Shown: positions 7,547 through 16,230 of the stretch, piece by piece
Layout: each line of letters opens with the position of its first letter
Position numbering within the stretch: position 1 is the stretch's first letter
Assembly: GCA_018432925.1 (NCBI GenBank)
Contig: JAHDSC010000114.1
Span: 1-42,561 of the forward strand
Direction of reading: 5' to 3'
DNA: 42,561 bases
DNA from: Desulfobacterales bacterium
GTDB taxonomy: Bacteria; Desulfobacterota; Desulfobacteria; Desulfobacterales; JAHDSC01
Made by a program: the position numbers and the translations under genes
Notes under the pieces: model-generated
Told to the model about the DNA's origin: nothing
Database searches by the model: none
Seen by the model: the letters and a program-made list of their open reading frames with translations, nothing else

Positions 7547-9712
7547 ATGCAGAATCTTGATGCAATTTTTTCTCCGGAATCGGTTGCGGTGATCGGTGCC
7601 TCCACCAAGGCCGGAAAGGTCGGACATGATATTTTTGCAAATATTCTCAGAGGAAATTATAAGGGTACTCTTTATCCGGTGAATCCATCCGCCAGATCGA
7701 TTTTAAGCGTAAAAGCATATCCGAAAATTTCAGAAATTCCCGATGCCGTTGATCTTGCAATCATCATCGTATCCCCCGAGATCGCCTTGCAGGTGGTCGA
7801 AGAATCCGTCAAGAAGGGAGTGAAAGGCCTCGTCATTGTATCCGCGGGCTTTCGCGAAGTCGGCGCCGAAGGTCTGGCGATTGAAAATAAGATTGTATCG
7901 ATATGCAAAAACGCGGGGGTGCGGCTGGTCGGGCCCAACTGTCTGGGGGTGATCAACCCGATGCCTTCGGTCAGTCTGAACGCAAGTTTTTCCGCTCGGA
8001 TGCCGGCATCCGGCAATATTTCGTTTATTTCTCAGAGCGGTGCTTTGTGCACGGCGGTTCTTGATTTTGCCGCCAACCGTGGTTTCGGATTTTCAAAGTT
8101 CATATCCATCGGCAACAAGGCGGATGTAGATGAGCTTGATCTTCTGCGTTATCTTCATGAAGATCCGGACACCGGTGTCATTATGATTTATGTGGAGGAA
8201 CTTCGAAGGGGTAAAGAATTTGTTGCGGCGGTAAAAGAAATTACCTCCGGAAAACGGCCGACCCCTATTTTGGCCATCAAATCGGGGAGAACGAGTGCCG
8301 GTGCGCGGGCAGCGGCATCGCATACCGGCGCGCTGGCCGGATCGGAGGCGGTATACGATGCGATTTTCCAGCAGTCGGGGATTATTCGCGCGGATTCCAT
8401 CGATGATCTTTTCGATCTGGCCGATGTTTTTACCTTCAAGGCTGAGACCCAGCTTGGAAAGATGGTCCGAAAGATTCCGAACGGAAACCGGGTTGCCATC
8501 GTCACCAATGCCGGCGGGCCCGGGATTTTAGCAACCGACATGACCGTATCATCGGGTTTGACGCTGGCTGAATTCAAAAAAGAAACCGTTGCGGTGCTGG
8601 AAAGGCATCTTCCGTCGACCGCCAATATCCATAACCCCGTGGATGTGATTGGAGATGCAACCCAGGATCGATATGAAATTGCCCTGGAAGCGGTGATCAA
8701 GGATGAAGGCGTTGACGGAGCCTTGGTAATTCTGACTCCCCAATCGATGACCAATGCGCTGGAGACGGCAAAAGCTATTGTGAGGATTGCAAGGAGGACG
8801 TACAAACCGATCGTCTGCTGTTTCATGGGGATCATTGATGTTTCTGCGGGGGTGGAATATCTCCAGAAACACGGGTATCCGGTTTACCGGTTCCCGGAGA
8901 ATGCAGCGAAGGCTTTCGCGGCGCTTTACCGGTACGCTGAATGGATGAACCGGGAACGGTTGGCGCCATTTACACGAACGCACAAAAGAGACAAGGCGGC
9001 TGAGATCATCGGCAATTGCATGGCCTCCGGGCAGCACTATCTGGGAGAGCTGGAGGGACTTGAAATTTTAAAATGCTACGGTTTTGAAGTGTTGCCGACA
9101 CACCTCGCAAGAGACGGAAAAGAGGCTTGCGACATTGCGGACATGATTGAATTTCCGGTCGTCATGAAGATTGTGTCCCCTCAAATTATCCACAAATCCG
9201 ATGCAGGCGGGGTGAAGGTCGGGCTTCACAATAAGGATGAGGTGAAAAAGGCGTATCATTCAATCATTGGGAATGTGAAAAATTATAATCCGGAAGCCGA
9301 AATAACCGGTGTTTTGGTTCAGAAGATGGCCCCGGAGGGCCAAGAAGTGATAATGGGGGCCAACCGGTATCCGGTATTTGGTCCGCTGGTCATGTTCGGC
9401 CTGGGGGGAATATTCGTGGAGGTTTTCAAGGATGTGGTCTTTCGCCTTGCCCCGGTATGCAGAAACGGAGCCCGGCGGATGATCCATGGCATCAAAGGTC
9501 TGAAGCTTTTGACCGGATTCAGAGGAAAACCGAAGGCGGACCTTGAAATCCTTGAAAAATTATTGGTCTGCATTTCGGATATGGTTACCGATCATCCGGA
9601 TATCGCGGAACTGGATATCAACCCGCTTCTGGTGCATGCCGAGGGAAAAGGAGCGACCGTTGCGGACTGCCGGATTATCCTCCGGGCGGCTGAGGAACCG
9701 AAAAAAAATTAA
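7547..9712 (+). CDS. Acyl-CoA synthetase (NDP-forming), fused alpha-beta
   Basis: Interconverts acyl-CoA plus ADP and phosphate with free acid, CoA and ATP; in anaerobes this conserves energy from acyl-CoA. Domains: N-terminal CoA-binding Rossmann fold (IFSPESVAVIGAS), CoA-ligase domain with SQSGALC and the presumed phospho-His259 in SHTGALAG, then a C-terminal ATP-grasp domain (VVMKIVSPQIIHKSDAGG, FGLGGIFVEV, ELDINPLLV). About 721 residues, the normal fused form. An ATG at 7511 would add 12 residues, but AAGGGA is well spaced for 7547 and this matches the paralogue's start at 31863. Acyl specificity cannot be read from sequence. Confidence 0.93.
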   Translation: MQNLDAIFSPESVAVIGASTKAGKVGHDIFANILRGNYKGTLYPVNPSARSILSVKAYPKISEIPDAVDLAIIIVSPEIALQVVEESVKKGVKGLVIVSAGFREVGAEGLAIENKIVSICKNAGVRLVGPNCLGVINPMPSVSLNASFSARMPASGNISFISQSGALCTAVLDFAANRGFGFSKFISIGNKADVDELDLLRYLHEDPDTGVIMIYVEELRRGKEFVAAVKEITSGKRPTPILAIKSGRTSAGARAAASHTGALAGSEAVYDAIFQQSGIIRADSIDDLFDLADVFTFKAETQLGKMVRKIPNGNRVAIVTNAGGPGILATDMTVSSGLTLAEFKKETVAVLERHLPSTANIHNPVDVIGDATQDRYEIALEAVIKDEGVDGALVILTPQSMTNALETAKAIVRIARRTYKPIVCCFMGIIDVSAGVEYLQKHGYPVYRFPENAAKAFAALYRYAEWMNRERLAPFTRTHKRDKAAEIIGNCMASGQHYLGELEGLEILKCYGFEVLPTHLARDGKEACDIADMIEFPVVMKIVSPQIIHKSDAGGVKVGLHNKDEVKKAYHSIIGNVKNYNPEAEITGVLVQKMAPEGQEVIMGANRYPVFGPLVMFGLGGIFVEVFKDVVFRLAPVCRNGARRMIHGIKGLKLLTGFRGKPKADLEILEKLLVCISDMVTDHPDIAELDINPLLVHAEGKGATVADCRIILRAAEEPKKN

Positions 9713-9770
9713 AACCGGATGGAGGCCCCATCGGCCTTCTGTTGGGTATGAATGAAGAAAGCGAAGTGAT

Positions 9771-10457
9771 TTGAGCACGATTTATCCGGTCATACTTCCC
9801 GTTCCCGACACAATCAAGAACCGTAAGGGCAGGGCAGGTGCTGCATACCTCAGTGGATATGCAAGATGCGCGCTGAAGATATCCTGTCGAAAAAGCGGTA
9901 TCTTTTTAAGCCGGATTTTGAAAAACGAAAACGGATCGCCTCTGCCGTTCGAAGGTTATTTCTGGTCTTTGACTCACAAACCAAAATATGTCGGCGCGGT
10001 CGTCGCGCCGTCGGGGATCGGGATGGATGTCGAAGAAATCCGACCTCGTCCAGCCGCTCTTTTTCGCAAGATAGCCGATGATCGCGAGTGGAACCTTACG
10101 AATGCGGATCCGGATAAGCTTTTCTTTCGATACTGGACTTCCAAAGAATCGGTGCTGAAAGCTTCCGGAAAGGGGCTTGGGGATCTTTCAAAATGCCGAA
10201 TCGAAGAAGTGATAGACGAAACGATGCTCATGATCCGCTACGGGGAAAAAAAATTACTCATCGCCCACTGTTATTTCGATGGGCATATCGCCTCGGTGGT
10301 CAAAAACGATTTTGATATTCAATGGACCTTTCCAAAGGCGCCGGCAGCCGGGATTTTCTGCTCGAAAGACGGCTCTGACGGAGTCGACCCTGAGCCGGTG
10401 ATCCGCACTGCTGCTAAATTTTTACGGAAGTTCCCAGCTCCGGGTCTGTTTGCCTAA
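9771..10457 (+). CDS. 4'-phosphopantetheinyl transferase, Sfp type
   Basis: Transfers phosphopantetheine from CoA to a Ser on carrier proteins. Seen directly: WSLTHKPKYVGAV at about 65-77, the metal-binding GMDVEEI (Asp86, Glu88), and the WTSKES motif (Trp122, Lys125, Glu126) with Lys130. Length 228 residues fits the Sfp class; the last ~45 residues are not conserved-looking. The start is a TTG at 9771 and no strong ribosome binding site is seen, so the exact start is uncertain. No carrier protein or synthase gene is visible in the window. It lies between an acyl-CoA synthetase and a corrinoid methyltransferase, perhaps without functional link. Confidence 0.85.
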   Translation: MSTIYPVILPVPDTIKNRKGRAGAAYLSGYARCALKISCRKSGIFLSRILKNENGSPLPFEGYFWSLTHKPKYVGAVVAPSGIGMDVEEIRPRPAALFRKIADDREWNLTNADPDKLFFRYWTSKESVLKASGKGLGDLSKCRIEEVIDETMLMIRYGEKKLLIAHCYFDGHIASVVKNDFDIQWTFPKAPAAGIFCSKDGSDGVDPEPVIRTAAKFLRKFPAPGLFA

Positions 10458-10499
10458 CGAATAACGATAAGCGAAAATGAAGGAAGTGGGGCAGTAATC

Positions 10500-11933
10500 A
10501 TGAATGATACGGCTCAGAAACCTTTCCTGTGTTTCCTTTCCCGGGAAGATAAGGAAAAACTCCACCGGTCGGCTCTGACGATTCTGAATGAAATCGGAAT
10601 GCAGGTTTTTCACGAGGAGGCATTGGCCATATTGAAGTCGGCCGGCTGCACGGTTTTCAAAGATGAAAGGGTCCTGATTCCCGGGAACCTGGTTGAAAAT
10701 GCGATTCAGAGCGCGCCTTCCCGCATCCTGATTTGCAGTCGGGAGGGAAGTCCGGCCATGAATCTTTGGGATTATGAATCCCATTTCGGCACAGGCTCCG
10801 ATCTGATCTATTCGCTTGATTCGGAGAAAATGCAGCGGCATCGATCCGTAATTGAAGATGTCGGCTTGGCTGCCCGGGTTTGCGATGCCCTGCCGAATAT
10901 CGATTTTATAATGTCTTGTGCGCATCCTTCGGATGTTCCGCCACATCAATCCTACCTCAAGAGTTTCCAGGTCATGGCGGAAAATTCTTCAAAACCGATT
11001 GTGTGTACGGCGGAGTGCCGGAACGACCTCAACGCGATATGGGAAATCGCCACCATTCTCAGGGAGGGTGAATTGTCGCTCCGTAAGCGCCCCTATTTTA
11101 TGCACTATGCCGAACCGATCAGTCCGTTCAAGCATCCTTTTTCCAGCCTGGACAAGCTTCTTTTTTGTGCTGAAAAAAAAATCCCTGTTATTTATTCGCC
11201 GGCGCCGATTGCCGGCTCTACGGCTCCCATAACCATTGCCGGTCATGTCGCTCAAGGTCTGGCGGAATGCTTTTGCGGTCTCGTCATCCATCAATTAAAG
11301 GCGACGGGAGCACCGTTTATCATGGGCATCGGTCCGGCAGTGATGGATATGACCAGTTGTCAGTGTTCTTACAATGCTCCGGAATATTATCTTGCTTACA
11401 TGGCCATTATAGAAATGAGCCATTATTACAATCTGCCCAGTTGGGGATATGCGGGAACAAGTGATTCCCAGGTGCCGGATGGCCAGGCGGTTTTCGAAGC
11501 GGGCCTCAGCACTTTTTTGTCGACAATGTCGGGCGCCAATCTGAATCACGATGTCGGCTATTTAGACTTCGGGCTGACCGGAAGCCTGGATATGATTGTA
11601 ATTTCAGATGAAATTATCGATGAGGTACGCCGCCTGAGAAAAGGAATTCCAATTAATAAGGAGACGATCGGGTTGGATGCCATGCGGGAAGTCGGATTTG
11701 CGGGAAATTTTCTCACCCATCCGCATACCCTGAAACACCTTCGAACCACCCAGTGGCGACCTAAACTTTTTACCCGGATGAGTCATGAAAAATGGGAAAA
11801 ATCAGGGAGTCCACGGCTTTTGGACCGTGCCCGGCAACGATTGCAAAAACTTGTTGAAACGCACCGGCCTGTCAAGATATCTGAAGAAAAGGCGAGAGAG
11901 ATCCAAAGGCGCATGGACGAATTTGAAGGGTAA
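10500..11933 (+). CDS. Trimethylamine methyltransferase family protein (MttB/MtgB-like, no pyrrolysine)
   Basis: Predicted cobalamin-dependent methyltransferase moving a methyl group from a quaternary or tertiary amine to a corrinoid protein. The 477 residues show family segments: LHRSALTILNEIGMQVFHEE near the start, SAPIAGSTAPIT-like wording near 240 (SPAPIAGSTAPITIAGHV), and GTSDSQVPDGQAVFEAG near 320. The frame runs through without any TAG, so this is not the pyrrolysine-containing trimethylamine enzyme but the non-Pyl branch, which includes glycine-betaine, proline-betaine and carnitine demethylases. A corrinoid protein, pterin methyltransferase and activator lie 9-12 kb downstream on the other strand. 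Substrate unknown. Confidence 0.88.
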   Translation: MNDTAQKPFLCFLSREDKEKLHRSALTILNEIGMQVFHEEALAILKSAGCTVFKDERVLIPGNLVENAIQSAPSRILICSREGSPAMNLWDYESHFGTGSDLIYSLDSEKMQRHRSVIEDVGLAARVCDALPNIDFIMSCAHPSDVPPHQSYLKSFQVMAENSSKPIVCTAECRNDLNAIWEIATILREGELSLRKRPYFMHYAEPISPFKHPFSSLDKLLFCAEKKIPVIYSPAPIAGSTAPITIAGHVAQGLAECFCGLVIHQLKATGAPFIMGIGPAVMDMTSCQCSYNAPEYYLAYMAIIEMSHYYNLPSWGYAGTSDSQVPDGQAVFEAGLSTFLSTMSGANLNHDVGYLDFGLTGSLDMIVISDEIIDEVRRLRKGIPINKETIGLDAMREVGFAGNFLTHPHTLKHLRTTQWRPKLFTRMSHEKWEKSGSPRLLDRARQRLQKLVETHRPVKISEEKAREIQRRMDEFEG

Positions 11934-12015
11934 CGGAATTTTCTTGATCGCTCATTTAACATCTGCTATCGCAAAACAATCAATCTTATAAAAAAGAACG
12001 AAAGGAGGAAGGAAT

Positions 12016-12780
12016 ATGTTGAAAAAACGCTTCTGGATCGGATGGCTTGTTTTTGTGTTTCTGATGGCCGGCCTGGGGAATTCAGCATTTGCTCAAGATA
12101 AGGTTTATATCAACGGGATCGACGCAAACTATCCGCCTTTTTCTTTTATCGATAAAAACGGCAATCCGGATGGGCTGGATGTAAAAGCGGTTGACTGGAT
12201 CGCAGAGGAAATGGGTTTCAAGGTCAAACACCAACCGACGGAATGGGACGCCATTATTCCAAGTCTGAAAAATAAAAAAATTGATATGATTGCATCCGGT
12301 ATGACGGTGACCGAAGAACGCAAAAAAGAGGTTAATTTTTCCATTCCCTATAATGAAACCATCATGGTGCTGGTGACCAAGAAAGATGCCGCCTTGACGG
12401 TGGAAAAAGCAAAAACCAAGGATGTAAAATGGGGGGTTCAGCGTGGAACGACCGAAGCCAAGTGGATTGAGGAGAATATGCTTCAAAAGGGATTTCAGTT
12501 CAAGCTGCAGCATTATGATTCCGCACCCCTTGCCGTGGAGGATGTCATCAACGGTCGTGTTGACTGTGCCGCCGTATCCACCACCACAGCCAATGAGATA
12601 ATCGATAAGGGTATTCCTATAAAAATCATCGGAAAATACGGGCAGCCGGATGATGTGGTCGCCTATGCCGTACGTAAGGAGGATACCCAATTGCTCAACA
12701 TATTGGACGAAGGGCTGAAGCGCCTGATGGCAACGCCACTCTGGAAAGAATTGAATGAAAAATACGGGGTAAAAAAATAA
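12016..12780 (+). CDS. ABC transporter periplasmic substrate-binding protein, family 3 (polar amino acid type)
   Basis: Exported solute receptor for the importer encoded behind it. The signal peptide covers residues 1-26 (basic start, hydrophobic core, cleavage after AFA), without lipobox. The mature protein has the SBP_bac_3 pattern: DANYPPFSFIDKNGNPDGLDVKAV, then DAIIPSLKNKKIDMIASGMTVTEERKK, and NFSIPYNE. Length 254 residues, typical. AAAGGAGGAAGG gives a strong ribosome binding site. A terminator directly follows, which would favour high expression of the receptor over the membrane parts. Ligand unknown; its place behind an MttB-family gene suggests a methylated amino acid. Confidence 0.93.
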   Translation: MLKKRFWIGWLVFVFLMAGLGNSAFAQDKVYINGIDANYPPFSFIDKNGNPDGLDVKAVDWIAEEMGFKVKHQPTEWDAIIPSLKNKKIDMIASGMTVTEERKKEVNFSIPYNETIMVLVTKKDAALTVEKAKTKDVKWGVQRGTTEAKWIEENMLQKGFQFKLQHYDSAPLAVEDVINGRVDCAAVSTTTANEIIDKGIPIKIIGKYGQPDDVVAYAVRKEDTQLLNILDEGLKRLMATPLWKELNEKYGVKK

Positions 12781-12814
12781 ATCCCGATTCGGATTTCGAA
12801 TTCATCATCCAATC

Positions 12815-12850
12815 AGAAGGCTTCAGTGGCTAAGCTGAAGCCTTCTTTTT
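12815..12850 (+). terminator. Rho-independent terminator after the substrate-binding protein gene
   Basis: A perfect 12-bp stem, AGAAGGCTTCAG (12815-12826) pairing with CTGAAGCCTTCT (12835-12846), has an 8-base loop and is followed by T residues. It lies 35 bases after the receptor stop and probably causes partial termination within the transporter operon. Confidence 0.85.
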
Positions 12851-13030
12851 GTGTTACGGAAAATTGTCTTAAAAAGAGCCCTTGTTGAGAATTTTAACTG
12901 GTGGTCTGACGATGGAAATCCTCTTGCGTTATTAATTTTTTTTAATCGAAATCCGGTTCTCCCGGTTTCAGATTTGAAATTTGAACCGAAACAGGGATTC
13001 ACGGTTTGTGGTTTGACGCAGGGAACTTCA

Positions 13031-13702
13031 ATGATACCACAAGGATTGACTGCGATTAAAGAAGGCCTTCCTTATCTGCTCGAAGGCGCACTGGTAAATA
13101 TTGCGGTCGTTTTGGGAGCGATGGCTCTGGGCTTTGCGCTGGGTCTTCCCCTTGCCGTCGGACATGTTTACGGAAACCGGAAAACTCGTGGTCTGATCGG
13201 AATTTACATATTGTTTTTTCGGGGCATTCCGCTGTTAGTCCTGCTGTTTCTTTTTTATTTCGGTCTGTTTTCTCTATCGGGTATCAACGCATCCGCTTTT
13301 ACGGTCGCAATTGTTGTGTTGGGTCTTATCAGCGCGGCCTATCAATCCCAGATTTTACGGGGCGCGATTTTATCCTTACCGGAAGGCCAGATGAAGGCCG
13401 CCCTGTCAATCGGAATGAGTAAAAAGAAGGCGATTTTTTTCGTCATTCTTCCCCAGGCGCTTCGATTGTCCATTCCCGGCTGGTCCAATGAATATTCCAT
13501 TTTATTGAAAGATTCGGCGGTGGCATATGCGCTGGGTGTGGCCGAGCTTATGGCCCGCGCCCACCATGTCGCTTCCCGGACATACCAGCATTTATATCTT
13601 TACCTGACCGCCGGCTTCATTTTTCTGTTGTTGACCTATCTTGGCACCAAGGGCCTTAATGTTCTTTATAAGAAGGTCGGAATTCCGGGTTACCTGCGAT
13701 AA
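13031..13702 (+). CDS. Amino acid ABC transporter permease (HisM/GlnP type), first
   Basis: Inner-membrane channel subunit of the importer, 223 residues with several hydrophobic segments. The HisM-type features are FFRGIPLLVLLFLFYFGL and the ATPase-coupling loop reading AALSIGMSKKKAIFFVILPQALR. An upstream TTG at 12851 would add 60 residues that do not look like a permease N-terminus; the ATG at 13031 has AGGGA at good spacing and gives the usual length. The 180 bases before it are therefore treated as leader after the terminator. Confidence 0.92.
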   Translation: MIPQGLTAIKEGLPYLLEGALVNIAVVLGAMALGFALGLPLAVGHVYGNRKTRGLIGIYILFFRGIPLLVLLFLFYFGLFSLSGINASAFTVAIVVLGLISAAYQSQILRGAILSLPEGQMKAALSIGMSKKKAIFFVILPQALRLSIPGWSNEYSILLKDSAVAYALGVAELMARAHHVASRTYQHLYLYLTAGFIFLLLTYLGTKGLNVLYKKVGIPGYLR

Positions 13703-13716
13703 GGATTTTTATCATC

Positions 13717-14481
13717 ATGACGATGGGACAGACTATTTTACGTGTTGAAAATATCCATAAGGAATTGGGAGGCAAAGCAATTTTGAATGGAGTCTCTCTC
13801 TCGGTTCGGAAAGGAGAGATCAAGGTTTTGATCGGCCCTTCCGGAGCCGGTAAAAGCACGTTTCTTCAGAGCATTAATTTTCTGGTCATGCCTGACCAGG
13901 GCCGTGTTTGGCTGGAAGAAAAACCGATAAATCCCACCGATAAAAAAGCGCTTTATGAATATCGCCAGCAAGTCGGGATGATCTTTCAGGATTTCAATTT
14001 GTTCGATCACCTGACCGCATTGGCAAATGTTGAAATCGGCCTCATCCGGGTCAAGGGAATGAAAAAAAACGTCGCGCGCGGAAGAGCAATGGACGAACTG
14101 GAGCGGGTCGGTTTAAAAAATCAGGTTTTGCAATACCCCGCTCAGCTTTCCGGAGGACAAAAACAACGGGTTTCCATTGCCCGTGCCCTGGCGATGGATC
14201 CCAAAGTAATGTTGCTGGATGAACCGACATCGGCACTGGACCCTGAGCTGATCGGTGAAGTCCACTCCGTGATCAGGGATTTGGCGATCCGAGGCATGAC
14301 CATGCTGATGGTTACGCATCAAATCCGATTTGCCCGTTCCCTTGCAAGCGAAATCGTATTTATGGAAAATGGAAGAATTCTGGAAAAGGGGCCTCCTGAA
14401 AAGATGCTTTCCGACGCGGAGTGTTCTCGAACGAGAGAGTTCTGCTCCAAGATCAATGAGATGAGCGGCCATTTATGTTGA
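13717..14481 (+). CDS. Amino acid ABC transporter ATP-binding protein (GlnQ/HisP type)
   Basis: Cytoplasmic ATPase that drives the importer. Walker A is GPSGAGKST (residues 40-48), the Q-loop reads MIFQDFNLFDHLTALANV, the signature is LSGGQKQRVSIARAL, Walker B is VMLLDEPTSALDP and the switch His is in MVTHQIRFA. Length 254 residues. It sits between the two permease genes, 14 bases after one and 1 base before the next. The ATG at 13717 or an in-frame ATG at 13723 could be the start. Confidence 0.96.
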   Translation: MTMGQTILRVENIHKELGGKAILNGVSLSVRKGEIKVLIGPSGAGKSTFLQSINFLVMPDQGRVWLEEKPINPTDKKALYEYRQQVGMIFQDFNLFDHLTALANVEIGLIRVKGMKKNVARGRAMDELERVGLKNQVLQYPAQLSGGQKQRVSIARALAMDPKVMLLDEPTSALDPELIGEVHSVIRDLAIRGMTMLMVTHQIRFARSLASEIVFMENGRILEKGPPEKMLSDAECSRTREFCSKINEMSGHLC

Positions 14482-14482
14482 C

Positions 14483-15157
14483 ATGAAAGAACTGATTTAT
14501 CTTTTTCATGATGTTTTTCCGGCATTAATGTCAGGATTATGGATCAGCATTCAGCTGATCATTCCCTCCGTGATTTTTGGGGCTTCCATGGGAATAATCG
14601 CCGGAACCCTTAGCGTCTACGGTCATCCACTCCTGAAAGTTGCCTCGAAAACTTATGTGACGATTTTTCGGGGATTCCCTTTACTCGTGCAACTCTACAT
14701 CTGGTATTTCGGACTTCCACGGATAGGAATCTATTTTTCTCCGATGGCGGCCGCTATTATCGGCTTTTCTCTTTGCAGCGGTGCCTATCAGTCTGAATAT
14801 GTTCGCGGCGCACTTCTTTCCATCAAAAAGGGCCAACTGCTGGCCGCCCATGCATTAGGTTTTTCCAGGACAAAAACCCTTTTATCCGTTATTTTGCCTC
14901 AGGCACTTCGGCGGGCTTTGCCCGGTTGCGGAAATGAAATCATTTATCTGATTAAATATTCTTCGTTGGCATACATGGTAACCTGTATTGAATTGACCGG
15001 GAAAGGGAAAATTCTTGCATCCGCTTCTCTGAAGTATACTGAAATTTTTATGATTGTCGGTGCAATCTATCTGGTTCTGGTTTCCGTTGCATCTCTATTG
15101 CTCAACCGGATGGAAACCTGGTTGAGTGTTCCCGGTTTTGAACAACATAGGGCCTGA
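14483..15157 (+). CDS. Amino acid ABC transporter permease (HisM/GlnP type), second
   Basis: Second channel subunit, 224 residues, paralogous to the first permease. Conserved segments are TIFRGFPLLVQLYIWYFGLP, the coupling loop AAHALGFSRTKTLLSVILPQALRRALPG and SSLAYMVTCIELTGKG. The start lies 1 base after the ATPase stop, indicating co-translation. Two distinct permeases suggest a heterodimeric channel as in the histidine importer. Confidence 0.94.
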   Translation: MKELIYLFHDVFPALMSGLWISIQLIIPSVIFGASMGIIAGTLSVYGHPLLKVASKTYVTIFRGFPLLVQLYIWYFGLPRIGIYFSPMAAAIIGFSLCSGAYQSEYVRGALLSIKKGQLLAAHALGFSRTKTLLSVILPQALRRALPGCGNEIIYLIKYSSLAYMVTCIELTGKGKILASASLKYTEIFMIVGAIYLVLVSVASLLLNRMETWLSVPGFEQHRA

Positions 15158-15266
15158 TCCCGATATTAAATGTTAAACAGTCGGATGCATCCTTTCCGTC
15201 CGGCTCACATGGGCTTAGGATTACCATTCGAATAAAAGCGTATCCCTAAATTTGAAGAGAGGTTAT

Positions 15267-16097
15267 ATGGCAATAACCGATTCAGTAATCAAACGCCTTG
15301 AGATGTGGATTCTTCCGCGACTGGCTCAAACGCCCGTGGTGTCTATCTATGCGGGAACGAGAGGATGGCCGTTTGTCATTGCCTGGATTCACCGGTTTTT
15401 CGGCATCCTGCTGGTGATTTATGTTTTATTTCATATTTACACCCTGTCGTTTCTGGAAACCCCCGCTCTTTTCGATCATAAAATGAAATTTTTCCGTTTT
15501 TTTCTTTTCGTACTTCTGGAGTGGCTACTGGCAATCCCGGTCATTTTCCACGCCCTTAACGGCAGCCGTCTGGTCCTTTATGAGAGTTTCGGCTTTAGAA
15601 AGGACGGACTCATGATTCGCCGGCTGCTCGGCATTTCCGTTGCTTACGTTTTTTTTCTGGGTTTGTGGATGCTTTTGGGCAATCAAACCGTAACGCCGCT
15701 CTTTTTTTGGCTGACTGTCAGCATAATCGCTGTAATCCCCGTATATCTCGTTACCGGTAAAATCTGGAAAACCGGGATGCCCGTGGGCTGGAAACTTCAA
15801 CGGATCACCGGCGCCTTTTTGCTGATTTCCATACCGGCACACCTTCTGTTTATGCATCTTCATCCTTCTATCGGTCATGAGTCGGATGTGGTGATTCAAA
15901 GGATGCAAAATACTTTTATCCGGTTTGTTGACATGGCGCTGGTCGTCAGTGTGCTTTACCATGGAGGATACGGCCTTTTGGCGATTGCCAAAGATTATCT
16001 GGAATCAAAACCGCTGCAGACCGCTTGCGCGGCAATAATATCTCTGGTGATGACGGTTTTTGCCTGGATCGGAATTCGATTGATTTTAACCGTATGA
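15267..16097 (+). CDS. Succinate dehydrogenase/fumarate reductase cytochrome b membrane anchor, apparently fused C+D subunits
   Basis: Membrane anchor that would bind haem b and quinone and hold the flavoprotein/iron-sulfur pair. The 276 residues contain about seven hydrophobic segments. The first half has the SdhC pattern, AWIHRFFGILLVIYVLFH then VIFHALNGSRLVLYE; the second half has a matching SdhD-like pattern, LQRITGAFLLISIPAHLLF then VLYHGGYGLLAI. Histidines in these segments are candidate haem ligands. The ATG at 15267 has AGAGG just before it; a TTG at 15252 would add five residues. Flavoprotein and iron-sulfur genes follow on the same strand. A single long anchor of another class is the alternative to a fusion. 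Confidence 0.82.
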   Translation: MAITDSVIKRLEMWILPRLAQTPVVSIYAGTRGWPFVIAWIHRFFGILLVIYVLFHIYTLSFLETPALFDHKMKFFRFFLFVLLEWLLAIPVIFHALNGSRLVLYESFGFRKDGLMIRRLLGISVAYVFFLGLWMLLGNQTVTPLFFWLTVSIIAVIPVYLVTGKIWKTGMPVGWKLQRITGAFLLISIPAHLLFMHLHPSIGHESDVVIQRMQNTFIRFVDMALVVSVLYHGGYGLLAIAKDYLESKPLQTACAAIISLVMTVFAWIGIRLILTV

Positions 16098-16230
16098 ATC
16101 GGAGGATCCCTTCCCCGGGAAAATTTTTACACTTTCCGAAGGATAAATGATCGTGTAATGGACTTTCCTTGTTCGTTGACTTGGAGACACAATAAATGAT
16201 TGATATGAAAATCATACCGGGAGCGCTGGA

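Noticed and set aside
10500-11933. Possible pyrrolysine codon in the MttB-family gene
   Set aside because: The reading frame runs from start to stop with no in-frame TAG.
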